Source of the DNA: Rosettibacter primus
GTDB lineage: Bacteria; Bacteroidota; Ignavibacteria; Ignavibacteriales; Melioribacteraceae
DNA length: 64,000 bases
NCBI RefSeq assembly: GCF_036860675.1
Contig: NZ_JAYKGK010000001.1
Coordinates: 620,001 to 684,000, forward strand
Reading direction: 5' to 3'
A program made the translations under genes and the position numbers. How positions within the stretch are numbered: the first letter of the stretch is position 1; every line of letters starts with the position of its first letter. This document shows, one piece after another, positions 27,099 through 35,796 of the stretch. Below the pieces are notes generated by a model that saw only the letters and a program-made list of their open reading frames with translations, was not told where the DNA came from and made no database searches.

Positions 27099-28292
27099 TT
27101 GGGAGATTTATTCACAAAATGTTTTGAATTTACCCGCGCAGATGATATCAAAGCGTTGGGCTACTATCCATATTTCAGACCTATCGAAGAAAATGAGGGA
27201 CCTGTAGTTCAAATCGAAGGAAGAAAGATTGTAATGGCAGGTTCAAATAATTATTTAGGTTTAACAGCACATCCCAAAGTTAAAGAAGCAGCAATTAAAG
27301 CAGTTGAAAAGTATGGAACTGGATGTTCGGGTTCGAGATATTTAACTGGCACACTTGACCTTCATATTGAATTAGAAAACAGATTGGCTAAATTTTTTGG
27401 TGCTGAAGCTGTACTTCTTTATAGTACAGGTTACCAAACTGCACAGGGTATAATAGCTGCATTAGTCCAAAAAGGTGAATATGTAGTTTCCGACAGAGAT
27501 AATCATGCTTGTATAGTTGCTGGACAAATTATGGCACGCGGTGCAACTGCTGAACTTGTAAGATACAAACATAATGACATGAATGACCTAGAAAGAGTTC
27601 TTCAAAAAATTCCAATTGAAACAGGTAAATTAATTGTAAGTGATGGTGTTTTTAGCACAGGTGGAGAAATAGTTGATTTACCAACACTTGTTAATCTTGC
27701 TAAAAAATATAATGCTCGTGTTTTAATTGACGACGCACATGCAGTTGGTGTGATAGGAAAAGGTGGCCGTGGAACTGCAAGTGAATTCAATCTGGAAAAA
27801 GAAGTTGATTTAACAATGGGAACATTCAGCAAAACATTTGCATCTCTTGGCGGATTTGTAGCAGGACCTGAAAGAGTAATTAATTACTTGAAACATCATT
27901 CATCTGCATTGATATTCAGTGCTTCTCCTACTCCAGCAGCTGTTGCTGCAGCTCTTGCAGCTCTCGATATTCTTGAACAAGAGCCATGGCGCGTTCAAAA
28001 ATTAATTAATAATGCAAATAAAGTTCGTCAAGGATTAAAAGAAGCTGGATTTAATATTGTAGATGGAAGAACTGCTATAGTTCCTGTAATCGTGGGAGAT
28101 GACGAATTAGCATTTAAAATGTGGAGAAAACTTTTTGACGCAGGCGTTTTTGTTAATGTATTTATTTCACCCGGAGTCCCACCAGGAAGACAGATGATGC
28201 GAACAAGCTATATGTCAACTCATGAAGATGAGCACCTGGAATTTATTATTGATACTTTCAAAAAAGTTGGCAAAGAATTAGGATTAATTTAA
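27099..28292 (+). CDS. spt: Serine palmitoyltransferase-like alpha-oxoamine synthase
   Basis: 397 residues. The alpha-oxoamine synthase family condenses an amino acid with an acyl-CoA; this member aligns best, from memory, with Bacteroidetes serine palmitoyltransferases (GYYPYFRPIE near residue 21, YGTGCSGSRYLTGTLDLH at 72-89, IFSASPTPAAVAAALAAL). PLP-binding Lys245 is in GTFSKTFAS, with the cofactor-stacking His136 in DNHACIV and Asp212/His214 in DDAHAVG. The start is a TTG preceded by AGGAGG at 6 nt. It would make 3-keto-sphinganine from serine and palmitoyl-CoA. Glycine C-acetyltransferase or BioF is the alternative, but the neighbours favour SPT. Confidence 0.82.
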   Translation: MGDLFTKCFEFTRADDIKALGYYPYFRPIEENEGPVVQIEGRKIVMAGSNNYLGLTAHPKVKEAAIKAVEKYGTGCSGSRYLTGTLDLHIELENRLAKFFGAEAVLLYSTGYQTAQGIIAALVQKGEYVVSDRDNHACIVAGQIMARGATAELVRYKHNDMNDLERVLQKIPIETGKLIVSDGVFSTGGEIVDLPTLVNLAKKYNARVLIDDAHAVGVIGKGGRGTASEFNLEKEVDLTMGTFSKTFASLGGFVAGPERVINYLKHHSSALIFSASPTPAAVAAALAALDILEQEPWRVQKLINNANKVRQGLKEAGFNIVDGRTAIVPVIVGDDELAFKMWRKLFDAGVFVNVFISPGVPPGRQMMRTSYMSTHEDEHLEFIIDTFKKVGKELGLI

Positions 28293-28312
28293 TAGAAATT
28301 ATCTCGTTTATT

Positions 28313-28347
28313 AAAGAGCCAATCAAATTTTGATATGGCTCTTTTTT
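28313..28347 (+). terminator. Intrinsic terminator between spt and the GNAT gene
   Basis: Stem AAAGAGCC (28313-28320) / GGCTCTTT (28337-28344) with a partly self-pairing loop (ATCAAATTTTGAT), followed by further Ts to 28347. It lies 21 nt past the spt stop and 17 nt before the GNAT start. It should end or reduce transcription into the GNAT gene unless that gene has its own promoter. Confidence 0.75.
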
Positions 28348-28363
28348 AAATATTGGAGGTCTT

Positions 28364-29485
28364 ATGTCAACAATAACAATAAAAAAAGTTGACTCAACAA
28401 AAGATTTGATGACATTTATTAAATTTCCCTGGAAAATTTATAAGAACGACCCTTATTGGGTGCCACCTTTAATTTATGACAAGAAAAAAATTCTTGACAG
28501 GGAAAAAAATCCATTTTTCGAACATGCGGATATGGAATTATTCCTTGCAGAAAAAAACGGTGAACTTGCAGGAAGAATTGCAGCAATCAAAAATGACCTC
28601 CACAATCAATACCACAATGATAAAGTTGGCTTCTTTGGATTTTTTGAATGTATTAATAATCAAGAAGTAGCAAACAAACTTTTTGATGCAGCAAAAGAAT
28701 GGTTGAAATCAAAAGGCTTGAATGCAATGCGCGGTCCAGCTAATCCATCTTCTAATGATGAGTATGGAATGCTCTTAGAAGGTTTTGATGATGAACCAAG
28801 ATTACTTATGCCATACAATCCAAAATATTATCTCGAACTTTGTGAAAATTATGGTTTTAAAAAAGCAAAGGACCTTTATGCTTATAAATTAGAAAACAAG
28901 AAAGTTATTTCATCAGATAAATTAAGAAGAGTTGCAGAGATAGCCCAGAAGCGTTCTAAAATAAAAATTACTGAACTCAATATGAAAGATTTTAAAAATG
29001 AATTAGAAAAAGTAAAATATGTTTATAATAAAGCATGGGCTCCAAATTGGGGATTCGTTCCAATGACTGATAAAGAAATTGATGCTATGGCTAAAGACTT
29101 AAAACCGCTTGTAGAGCCATCACTTGTATTATTTGGAGAAATTGATAATCAACTTGTTGGCTTTGCTCTTGTAATGCTTGATTTTAATCAAATTTTTAAA
29201 ACTATGAATGGAAGACTCCTACCATTTAATTTCATTAAACTTTTTACACAAAGAAAAAAAATTACTTGGGCAAGAATTCTTACTTTAGGCATTATCCCTG
29301 AATATCAGAAGCGTGGTCTTGATGCAGTATTTTACTGGGAAATTGTAAATCGTGCTGCAAAACTTGGAATTTATTTAGGCGAAGCAAGCTGGATTTTAGA
29401 AGATAATGACATGATGAACCGCGCAGCTGAAGTAATGAATAGTGAGCTTTATAAAAAATACAGGATTTATGAAATCTCAATTTAA
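28364..29485 (+). CDS. GNAT-fold acyltransferase, candidate bacterial ceramide synthase
   Basis: 373 residues. The N-terminal half shows FIKFPWKIYKNDPYWVPPL, GRIAAIKNDLHN and FFGFFECINN; the middle shows GPANPSSNDEYGMLLEGF and MPYNPKYYLELCENYGF. The C-terminal half has LGIIPEYQKRGLDAVFYWEI, the acyl-CoA-binding motif A of GNAT proteins. This two-domain ~370-residue layout is that of a widespread GNAT family without a fixed name. Start is supported by GGAGG 5 nt upstream. Because it follows spt directly, N-acylation of (keto)sphinganine, as by Caulobacter bCerS, is the leading hypothesis; another acyl acceptor is possible. Confidence 0.75.
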   Translation: MSTITIKKVDSTKDLMTFIKFPWKIYKNDPYWVPPLIYDKKKILDREKNPFFEHADMELFLAEKNGELAGRIAAIKNDLHNQYHNDKVGFFGFFECINNQEVANKLFDAAKEWLKSKGLNAMRGPANPSSNDEYGMLLEGFDDEPRLLMPYNPKYYLELCENYGFKKAKDLYAYKLENKKVISSDKLRRVAEIAQKRSKIKITELNMKDFKNELEKVKYVYNKAWAPNWGFVPMTDKEIDAMAKDLKPLVEPSLVLFGEIDNQLVGFALVMLDFNQIFKTMNGRLLPFNFIKLFTQRKKITWARILTLGIIPEYQKRGLDAVFYWEIVNRAAKLGIYLGEASWILEDNDMMNRAAEVMNSELYKKYRIYEISI

Positions 29486-29565
29486 TATTTTTTGAACTTG
29501 AATTCTTTTGAATTGATTATCAAGATATCTTAAATACCTAATAAATATTTTAAATAAAATTAATT

Positions 29566-30444
29566 TTACTTTAGTGCTTCTTCATATTTTGCAATGTGTG
29601 GTGCATCAATTTTTTTAAGTGTTTCAAAAATTGATTTATCAGGATAATTTTTTAATACTTCCACTAATTCGCCAGCTTTAGCATCAAAAAAAACTTTGAG
29701 AAGAACACTGCGTGTGTCAATTTGGTCTCTCACTTTTTCAAGGTTCTTAATTAACTTAACAATATTTTTCATTGCTGTTTCAGGGTCGCTTTCTAAAAGG
29801 TCTAAACCATTGTAGTGATAATCAAAATAATCCATTCTAAATTGTTGATACTTTGCATTTACAAGATTTTCTGCAAGCCCACGCCTATTATACAAGGTCC
29901 CTTTTGCCTGCCAGCCTTCACCAAATTGACTATTTGCACCTCTTATTGTTATTTCTAATGCTTTTGAAAAAAATTCAGAACCGCCTAATTTGTAATATGA
30001 ATCCATATCAAAACCAATAATTATATAAGCATAATAATCAAGCAAACTAACAAGCGGGTCAAAATCTGTTTGATTGAAGTACATTGCTTGATTTTTCTCA
30101 TACTTAAAATTCCATGCATTATCAAGAATATTAAGCATAAGAGAATTTCTTTCAGTTCCTTCAATTGGTCTTTGACTTGTAACAACTAATTGCGCCATAT
30201 AAGTTGTTTCATCGCTTGCACTGATAAAGAAAATATTAAAACTACATTTAATTCTATCCCCTTCCCAATTCCCTTTAGTAAATTTTGTGTTGTTCAAATA
30301 ATTCTGAATTTGATTCTTAAAATTTTCTAATCTTTCCTTAGCTGCAACAGGAAGTTGTTCAAAATTAACTGTTACAGTTGCATCGAGTTCCTGAGATTTT
30401 ATAGTTGAACCAATTAACAAAATAATCAACAATAGCTTTTTCAT
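29566..30444 (-). CDS. porD: Type IX secretion protein PorD (DUF4835)
   Basis: 292 residues from ATG at 30444, where a signal peptide begins (MKKLLLIILLIGSTIKSQ); an in-frame start nine codons earlier is disfavoured. After cleavage it begins ELDATVTVNFEQL, as DUF4835 proteins do. Further family blocks: CSFNIFFISASDETTYMAQLVV, SQRPIEGTERNSLMLNI, LLDYYAYIIIGFDMDSYYKLGG, and the C-terminal VLLKVFFDAKAGELVEVL. The family is named PorD in T9SS annotation; its exact mechanical role is not known to me. Periplasmic or outer-membrane associated. Divergent from the PorV/PorQ-type barrel gene (about 75 nt). Confidence 0.88.
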   Translation of the reverse strand: MKKLLLIILLIGSTIKSQELDATVTVNFEQLPVAAKERLENFKNQIQNYLNNTKFTKGNWEGDRIKCSFNIFFISASDETTYMAQLVVTSQRPIEGTERNSLMLNILDNAWNFKYEKNQAMYFNQTDFDPLVSLLDYYAYIIIGFDMDSYYKLGGSEFFSKALEITIRGANSQFGEGWQAKGTLYNRRGLAENLVNAKYQQFRMDYFDYHYNGLDLLESDPETAMKNIVKLIKNLEKVRDQIDTRSVLLKVFFDAKAGELVEVLKNYPDKSIFETLKKIDAPHIAKYEEALK

Positions 30445-30519
30445 AACTATCTCTAATTTCTTTTTATTCAAAATATAGAATTGAAAATAATTTTACAATC
30501 TATTAACTTGACTTTCAGT

Positions 30520-31326
30520 ATGAAGGGGGTTTTGAAAATCTTTTGTTTTCTTCTAATTTTTTCCAATTTGTGTGATGCACAACTAAAACCAGGTGCACGC
30601 CAGGCTGCTTTGTCTTTTTCAGATTTATCAACATCGGATATTTTTTCTTTGTATTACAATCCATCAACTCTAAGCTATTTTTCAAATAGCTCAGTCGGAA
30701 TTTCTTACTCACCTTCTCCTTTTGGTCTGAAAGAATTATCTACTGCTTATTTATCTTATGTTCAACCTGTAAAATTTGGAGTGATATCTGCTGGTTTTAT
30801 GATTTATGGTTTTGAGCTTTATAAAGAAACTCAATTTGCTTTTAGCTTCAGCAAATTACTATCAAATAACTTTTCATTTGGAATTACTTCTATCTTAAAA
30901 AACATCTCAATCAAAAATTATGGTAGTAAAAATTTTTTATTATTCAATCTCGGTTGCAAATCGATATTGACACAAAATCTAAACTTTGGTTTTGCACTTG
31001 AAAACTTCACAAGAACTTCTGTAAATAATGAAAGCAATCAATTCCCTGTAATATTAAGTCTTGGAATGAACTATCACCCATTTGACTGGATAAATTTTTT
31101 TACAGCTCTATCTAAAGAAATTAATTATAATGTATCATTAAAAACAGGTGTTGAATATAAAATTCTTGACTATTTATCATTAAGAATCGGGACAGCAAAT
31201 CAACCTGAAGAATTCTCAGGGGGATTTGGATTTTTTTATAACTTAATCTCACTGGAGTATGCTGTTATATCTCATCAAGATTTGGGCTTAACTCATCAAT
31301 TTGGATTAGTAATTCAAATAAAATGA
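30520..31326 (+). CDS. PorV/PorQ-type outer-membrane beta-barrel protein
   Basis: 268 residues from ATG at 30520; an upstream TTG would add 13 residues before the signal peptide (MKGVLKIFCFLLIFSNLCDA). Mature start QLKPGARQAALSFSDLSTSD, then DIFSLYYNPSTLSYF, matches the opening of PorV/PorQ and UPF0164-type barrels (small PGAR.AALG.s..a..D....yyNPA..). The remainder is alternating beta-strand sequence rich in aromatic residues. It overlaps the next gene by 4 nt (ATGA). PorV/PorQ members shuttle or anchor T9SS cargo; which one this is cannot be decided. Confidence 0.75.
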   Translation: MKGVLKIFCFLLIFSNLCDAQLKPGARQAALSFSDLSTSDIFSLYYNPSTLSYFSNSSVGISYSPSPFGLKELSTAYLSYVQPVKFGVISAGFMIYGFELYKETQFAFSFSKLLSNNFSFGITSILKNISIKNYGSKNFLLFNLGCKSILTQNLNFGFALENFTRTSVNNESNQFPVILSLGMNYHPFDWINFFTALSKEINYNVSLKTGVEYKILDYLSLRIGTANQPEEFSGGFGFFYNLISLEYAVISHQDLGLTHQFGLVIQIK

Positions 31327-33284
31327 AAAATACTACGGGACTAATTTTAATATTTCTTTCATCATTAATTTTGGCGCAGGTAGATTCATCAGAAATTAAT
31401 GATGACTTTCAATCTATACTTGAAGATGCTTCTATCGACAAAGAAGATTTTCAAATTTATGATTTAATTGAAGAACTAATTATTTATCCAATTGATATTA
31501 ATTCTGCTACTATTGAACAATTGTTACAAATTCCTTATCTCAATTTTTTAACAGCCAATGCTATTATCAGATATCGAGATTTGCACGGCAAATTCAATTC
31601 TATAAATGAATTAGAAAATATTGATGAACTTAACGATGAGTTAATTAATAAAATCACCCCATTTATTCAAATCAATAAATCAGAGGATATTTTATTGACA
31701 TCAATGAAAAGAATTTTTAATAAAATAAAAATTTCAAATCGATTTAGAACCATTCAAGATATACAAACAAGAAAAGGATTTAGGGAAAATAAATTTACTG
31801 GTTCAAAGCAAAAAATTTATAATCGATTTCTTATAAATTCAGAAAATAATTTTCGTGCTGGGCTTACAATTGAAAAAGATGCAGGTGAAAGTTCTTTCTC
31901 AGATTTTTTTTCTTCCCATATTCAAATAAATAATTATTCAATTTTTTCGAACATCACTTTTGGAGATTATATTGTTGAATTTGGCCAAGGTTTAGCATTA
32001 TGGGGGCCATATTCATTTTCAAAAGGAATTGATGCAGTAAATTTTGTCAATAAAAATGGAAGAACTATAACTCCTTACATCAGCACAGACGAAAATAAAT
32101 TTTTTCGTGGTTTTGCTATGAATGTTAATACCAATCACTTGATTTTATCACCATTCATTTCATCGAATAAAATTGATGCATCAATCGATAGTATTACACA
32201 TAAAGTAAATTCATTTGATTATGATGGATATCATAGGACAAAAACAGAAATTGATAAAAAAGACAAAATCAATGAAAATCTTTATGGCATGGCTATTCAT
32301 TTTGATATAAATGAAAATAACAGAATTGGTTTACTTTATTATCATTCAAAATTTAGTAACGAACTAAAATATGATTCTGAAAAATTTTACAGCTCATTTG
32401 ATTGTTACTCATTAAGTTATTCATCATTAATAAAAAAATTAAATATTAACGGTGAATTTGCTTATAACAAAAATTCTATTGCTTCAATAAATACAATCAA
32501 TTTAGAAGCAGAAAAAAACTTATCACTTATTTTTTCGCATAGATATTATCCTGCAAATTTTATAAGTCTTCATGGAAATTCATTTGGTGAAAATCCTTCT
32601 GTTCAAAATGAAATTGGTTTTTATACAGGAATTTTATTCAGAACTAAATTTGGCACTTTTCATTTTTATTACGACCAATTCCATAAACCTAAAGCAAGTA
32701 ATACTTTATCATTCTCTTCCAATGGTTATGAATTTTTAATTTATTACTATTATAAAATTTTTCAACGAACAGAATTGAGAATAAAATATAAGTATCAAAA
32801 CAAAGAGATTGAAAGTAATCTAAATGAAGTAAAATCTTTAATAAATAGTATAACTAATAACCTCCGCTTAGAAATTTTATTTAATTCATCACAAAAATTA
32901 AAATTGAAAACCAGGCTTGAATTAATTTCTCTTTCTCAATTAGAAAAAGAAAATGGATATTTAATTTCCGAAGACATTAATTATTCATTGCATAAGAATT
33001 TATATTTTTATGGTAGAATAATTTTCTTCAGAACAAATTCATACAACTCAAGACTTTATGCTTATGAAAACGACTTACCAGGGATTATGTCAGTTCCAGT
33101 TTTATATGGAGAAGGAATGCGATGGTTTATTCTAATAAAATATAAAACTAAATTTGGAATAGACTTTTCATTCAAATATTCTGAATTATACAAACCAGAT
33201 GAAAGAACCTTAGGCAGCAGTTATAATCAAATTGATGGCAATTTAGACAATAGAATAAGTTTCCAAATTGATTGGAGATTATAA
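31323..33284 (+). CDS. Secreted helix-hairpin-helix protein with large beta-barrel
   Basis: 653 residues: signal peptide (MKNTTGLILIFLSSLILA), a ComEA-like helix-hairpin-helix module at about 55-115 (DINSATIEQLLQIPYLNFLT, IIRYRDLHGKFNSINEL), then about 530 residues of alternating hydrophobic/polar strands that look like an outer-membrane barrel, ending in an aromatic-rich strand (RISFQIDWRL). This HhH-plus-barrel type recurs in Bacteroidetes without an assigned function. Overlapping its upstream PorV/PorQ-type partner by 4 nt suggests the two act together at the outer membrane. DNA binding by the HhH is possible but unproven. Confidence 0.75.
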   Translation: MKNTTGLILIFLSSLILAQVDSSEINDDFQSILEDASIDKEDFQIYDLIEELIIYPIDINSATIEQLLQIPYLNFLTANAIIRYRDLHGKFNSINELENIDELNDELINKITPFIQINKSEDILLTSMKRIFNKIKISNRFRTIQDIQTRKGFRENKFTGSKQKIYNRFLINSENNFRAGLTIEKDAGESSFSDFFSSHIQINNYSIFSNITFGDYIVEFGQGLALWGPYSFSKGIDAVNFVNKNGRTITPYISTDENKFFRGFAMNVNTNHLILSPFISSNKIDASIDSITHKVNSFDYDGYHRTKTEIDKKDKINENLYGMAIHFDINENNRIGLLYYHSKFSNELKYDSEKFYSSFDCYSLSYSSLIKKLNINGEFAYNKNSIASINTINLEAEKNLSLIFSHRYYPANFISLHGNSFGENPSVQNEIGFYTGILFRTKFGTFHFYYDQFHKPKASNTLSFSSNGYEFLIYYYYKIFQRTELRIKYKYQNKEIESNLNEVKSLINSITNNLRLEILFNSSQKLKLKTRLELISLSQLEKENGYLISEDINYSLHKNLYFYGRIIFFRTNSYNSRLYAYENDLPGIMSVPVLYGEGMRWFILIKYKTKFGIDFSFKYSELYKPDERTLGSSYNQIDGNLDNRISFQIDWRL

Positions 33285-33317
33285 AATTCTACAAAAATTA
33301 TATTGTATAAATCAATT

Positions 33318-34850
33318 TTATATTTCGAACTTAATTCCCTGAGCAAGAGGTAATTTAGTTCCGAAATTTATTGTATTAGTTTGACGACGCATATAAAATT
33401 TCCATGCATCTGAACCAGACTCTCTTCCGCCGCCTGTTTGTTTTTCACCACCGAATGCACCCCCAATTTCGGCTCCGGAAGTTCCAATATTTACATTTGC
33501 TATTCCACAATCACTCCCCCAAGCTGACAGAAATTCTTCAGCTTCTCTTAGGTCATTTGTAAAAATTGCTGAAGATAATCCTTGAACAACATCATTTTGA
33601 ATATCAATTGCATTTTGAACATCACCAGAATATTTAATCAAATAAAGAATTGGAGCAAAAGTTTCTTCTTGAACAATATTATAACTATTTTCTGCTTCAA
33701 CAATTGCAGGAACAACATAACATCCTGATTCATATCCTTCACCGGATAAAACTTCGCCACCATATAAAATTTTTCCACCTTCTTTTTGAACAAGGTTCAA
33801 TGCATTCTTAAAATCTTCCACAGCAATTTTGTCAATTAATGGGCCAACATGATTTTTTTCATCAAGTGGATTTCCAATCCTTAGACTCTGGTAGGCTTTT
33901 ATTAAAGCTTCTTTAACTTTATCATAAACATCTTCATGAACAATTAGTCTTCGAGTTGTTGTGCATCTTTGACCTGCAGTTCCTACAGCTCCAAAAACAA
34001 CTGCAGGAATTGCAAGCTTTAAATCTGCATTTGGAGTTATTATAATGGCGTTGTTCCCTCCTAACTCTAATATTGCTTTCCCAAAACGTTTTGAAATTAT
34101 AGCCGCAGCATGTTGTCCAACTTGAATTGAGCCTGTCAATGAAATCAGTGGAATTCTTCTGTCGTTCAATAGTTTTTCTCCAATAGTAGAACCTTTCCCA
34201 ATTATTAAAGAGAACAAACCTTCTGGTAAATTATTATCCCTAATTACTTCTGCTAAAATGTTTTGAACAGCGATAGCAGATAATGGTGTTTTAGAAGAAG
34301 GTTTCCACACATTCACATCACCACATACTGTTGCAATCATAGCATTCCATGACCAGACAGCTACTGGAAAATTGAAGGCAGTAATTATTCCAATAACACC
34401 CAGTGGATGATATTGTTCATACATTCTATGTTTTTCTCTTTCTGAAGTCATTGTAAAACCATATAACTGGCGCGATAAGCCTGCCGCAAAATCACAAATA
34501 TCAATCATCTCCTGAACTTCACCTAATCCTTCTTGCAAAGATTTTCCCATTTCGTATGATACTAATCTCCCAAGTTGTTCTTTGTAAGTTCTTAGTTTTA
34601 ATCCAATTTGTCGAACTATTTCACCTCTTTTTGGGGCCGGGATAGTTCTCCAGTATTTAAATGCTTCAACAGATTTTTCAACTACAAGGTCATATTCATA
34701 TTCATTTGCTTGATAAACTTTTGCTATTAACTTCCCATCAACAGGAGAAATTACTTCAATCATACCGCTGCTTTTTGTTTCAAGCCAGATTGTCCCGGTG
34801 GAAGCACCAAAATTTTCTTCTTTAATACCCAATAATTTTAAAAAATCCAT
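33318..34850 (-). CDS. ALDH7-type aldehyde dehydrogenase (alpha-aminoadipic semialdehyde dehydrogenase)
   Basis: 510 residues. NAD(P)-linked oxidation of an aldehyde to the acid. Catalytic Cys296 lies in TAGQRCTTTRRL, the general-base Glu262 in LELGGNN, and Asn160 in TAFNFPVAVW. The N-terminus (NFGASTGTIW, ...TIPAPKRGEIVRQIG) and the C-terminus (NIGTSGAEIGGAFGGEKQTGGGRESGSDAWKFYMRRQT) are typical of the antiquitin/ALDH7 branch. With L-lysine 6-transaminase divergently encoded 950 nt away, oxidation of aminoadipate semialdehyde to L-2-aminoadipate is the likely role. The preceding lipoprotein gene is on the same strand. Confidence 0.88.
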   Translation of the reverse strand: MDFLKLLGIKEENFGASTGTIWLETKSSGMIEVISPVDGKLIAKVYQANEYEYDLVVEKSVEAFKYWRTIPAPKRGEIVRQIGLKLRTYKEQLGRLVSYEMGKSLQEGLGEVQEMIDICDFAAGLSRQLYGFTMTSEREKHRMYEQYHPLGVIGIITAFNFPVAVWSWNAMIATVCGDVNVWKPSSKTPLSAIAVQNILAEVIRDNNLPEGLFSLIIGKGSTIGEKLLNDRRIPLISLTGSIQVGQHAAAIISKRFGKAILELGGNNAIIITPNADLKLAIPAVVFGAVGTAGQRCTTTRRLIVHEDVYDKVKEALIKAYQSLRIGNPLDEKNHVGPLIDKIAVEDFKNALNLVQKEGGKILYGGEVLSGEGYESGCYVVPAIVEAENSYNIVQEETFAPILYLIKYSGDVQNAIDIQNDVVQGLSSAIFTNDLREAEEFLSAWGSDCGIANVNIGTSGAEIGGAFGGEKQTGGGRESGSDAWKFYMRRQTNTINFGTKLPLAQGIKFEI

Positions 34851-34888
34851 TTTACACTCTTAATGAATTTATAAATTTTACTTGTTAT

Positions 34889-35497
34889 TCAATCAATCGA
34901 CTTTATTGAGCTTATTGTAGATTCCATATATTCATGTTCCTCGTTGTAATTTCTCTTTAGAATAGTAAAATCGAATGTAACTATAAAATTTTTGCTTTTT
35001 AGTATAATCTTGTTATTAATAAAATTTCCAATTTCATATTTGAATTTAGTAAAATGAATATTAGAATGAACAAATTCATCAACAATTAAATTGTAGTGAT
35101 AGTATTTGTTGTTTACAAAATTTTTATAATAATTTAATTTATCATTTAATGATAATGAACTATCAGGAGAATCAACATATCCAACATTAAGTAAACTTTT
35201 TGTCGAATCATTAAAGAAAAGATAAACTGGAATGTAAAAAAAATTTTTTTCTGAAGATTCAGTATTTTTTGAAAAGCTTTCTACTTTTCTTGAAAATTCA
35301 GGCTGTTTAATTTGCCAGTTGATTGGAGGATTAAATTTAATCTTCAGTCTTTCATCTGTAATTTCAGCAGCAACTTTAGATTTATCGAATTTCAAATTAC
35401 GATAGTCGAGTATATCGTTATTTTTTTTACTGCATCCAGTTAGAATAAATGAAAAAGCAATAACAACTAAAGTGGTATAAACAAAATTAATTTGCAT
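34889..35497 (-). CDS. Hypothetical lipoprotein
   Basis: 202 residues with a clear lipoprotein signal: hydrophobic NFVYTTLVVIAFSFILTGC, lipobox LTGC, then SKKNND. The mature part has alternating beta-type sequence (IKFNPPINWQIKQPEF, FFYIPVYLFF, HSNIHFTKFKYEIGN) and no motif I recognise. Co-directional with and 38 nt upstream of the ALDH7 gene, so possibly co-transcribed; a functional link to lysine breakdown is not shown. Confidence 0.75.
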   Translation of the reverse strand: MQINFVYTTLVVIAFSFILTGCSKKNNDILDYRNLKFDKSKVAAEITDERLKIKFNPPINWQIKQPEFSRKVESFSKNTESSEKNFFYIPVYLFFNDSTKSLLNVGYVDSPDSSLSLNDKLNYYKNFVNNKYYHYNLIVDEFVHSNIHFTKFKYEIGNFINNKIILKSKNFIVTFDFTILKRNYNEEHEYMESTISSIKSID

Positions 35498-35796
35498 TCA
35501 TATCCAATTTTTATTCTAAATTAAATTAAGCAAAAATTATTCATAAACAAATCTCACCATTTCAATAAACATAAATAGCACATGAAATCCATAATTGATT
35601 TGTTAATATTGATTATGATTCATAATTTAACGATGAATTTTAGCAATTACTATGAAATACATTAATTTTCAAAAACTAACCGGAAGAAAAAACTTAAAAA
35701 GCTACTTAAGCTCCCGCTTAGAACAAGTTTATTAAGTTATCCCCTCTCATTGTACACTTACCAAAATTAAAACCCAAAAATATTTGAGAGGTTACT
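35498..35796. other. Intergenic region between divergent lipoprotein/ALDH and lat genes
   Basis: 299 nt without a supportable gene. It must hold the start signals for both directions. A GAGAGG ribosome site lies 5 nt before the lat ATG. The decamer TTGTACACTT at about 35749 also occurs upstream of rpoD. No clear TAnnTTTG promoter box was found. Confidence 0.5.
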
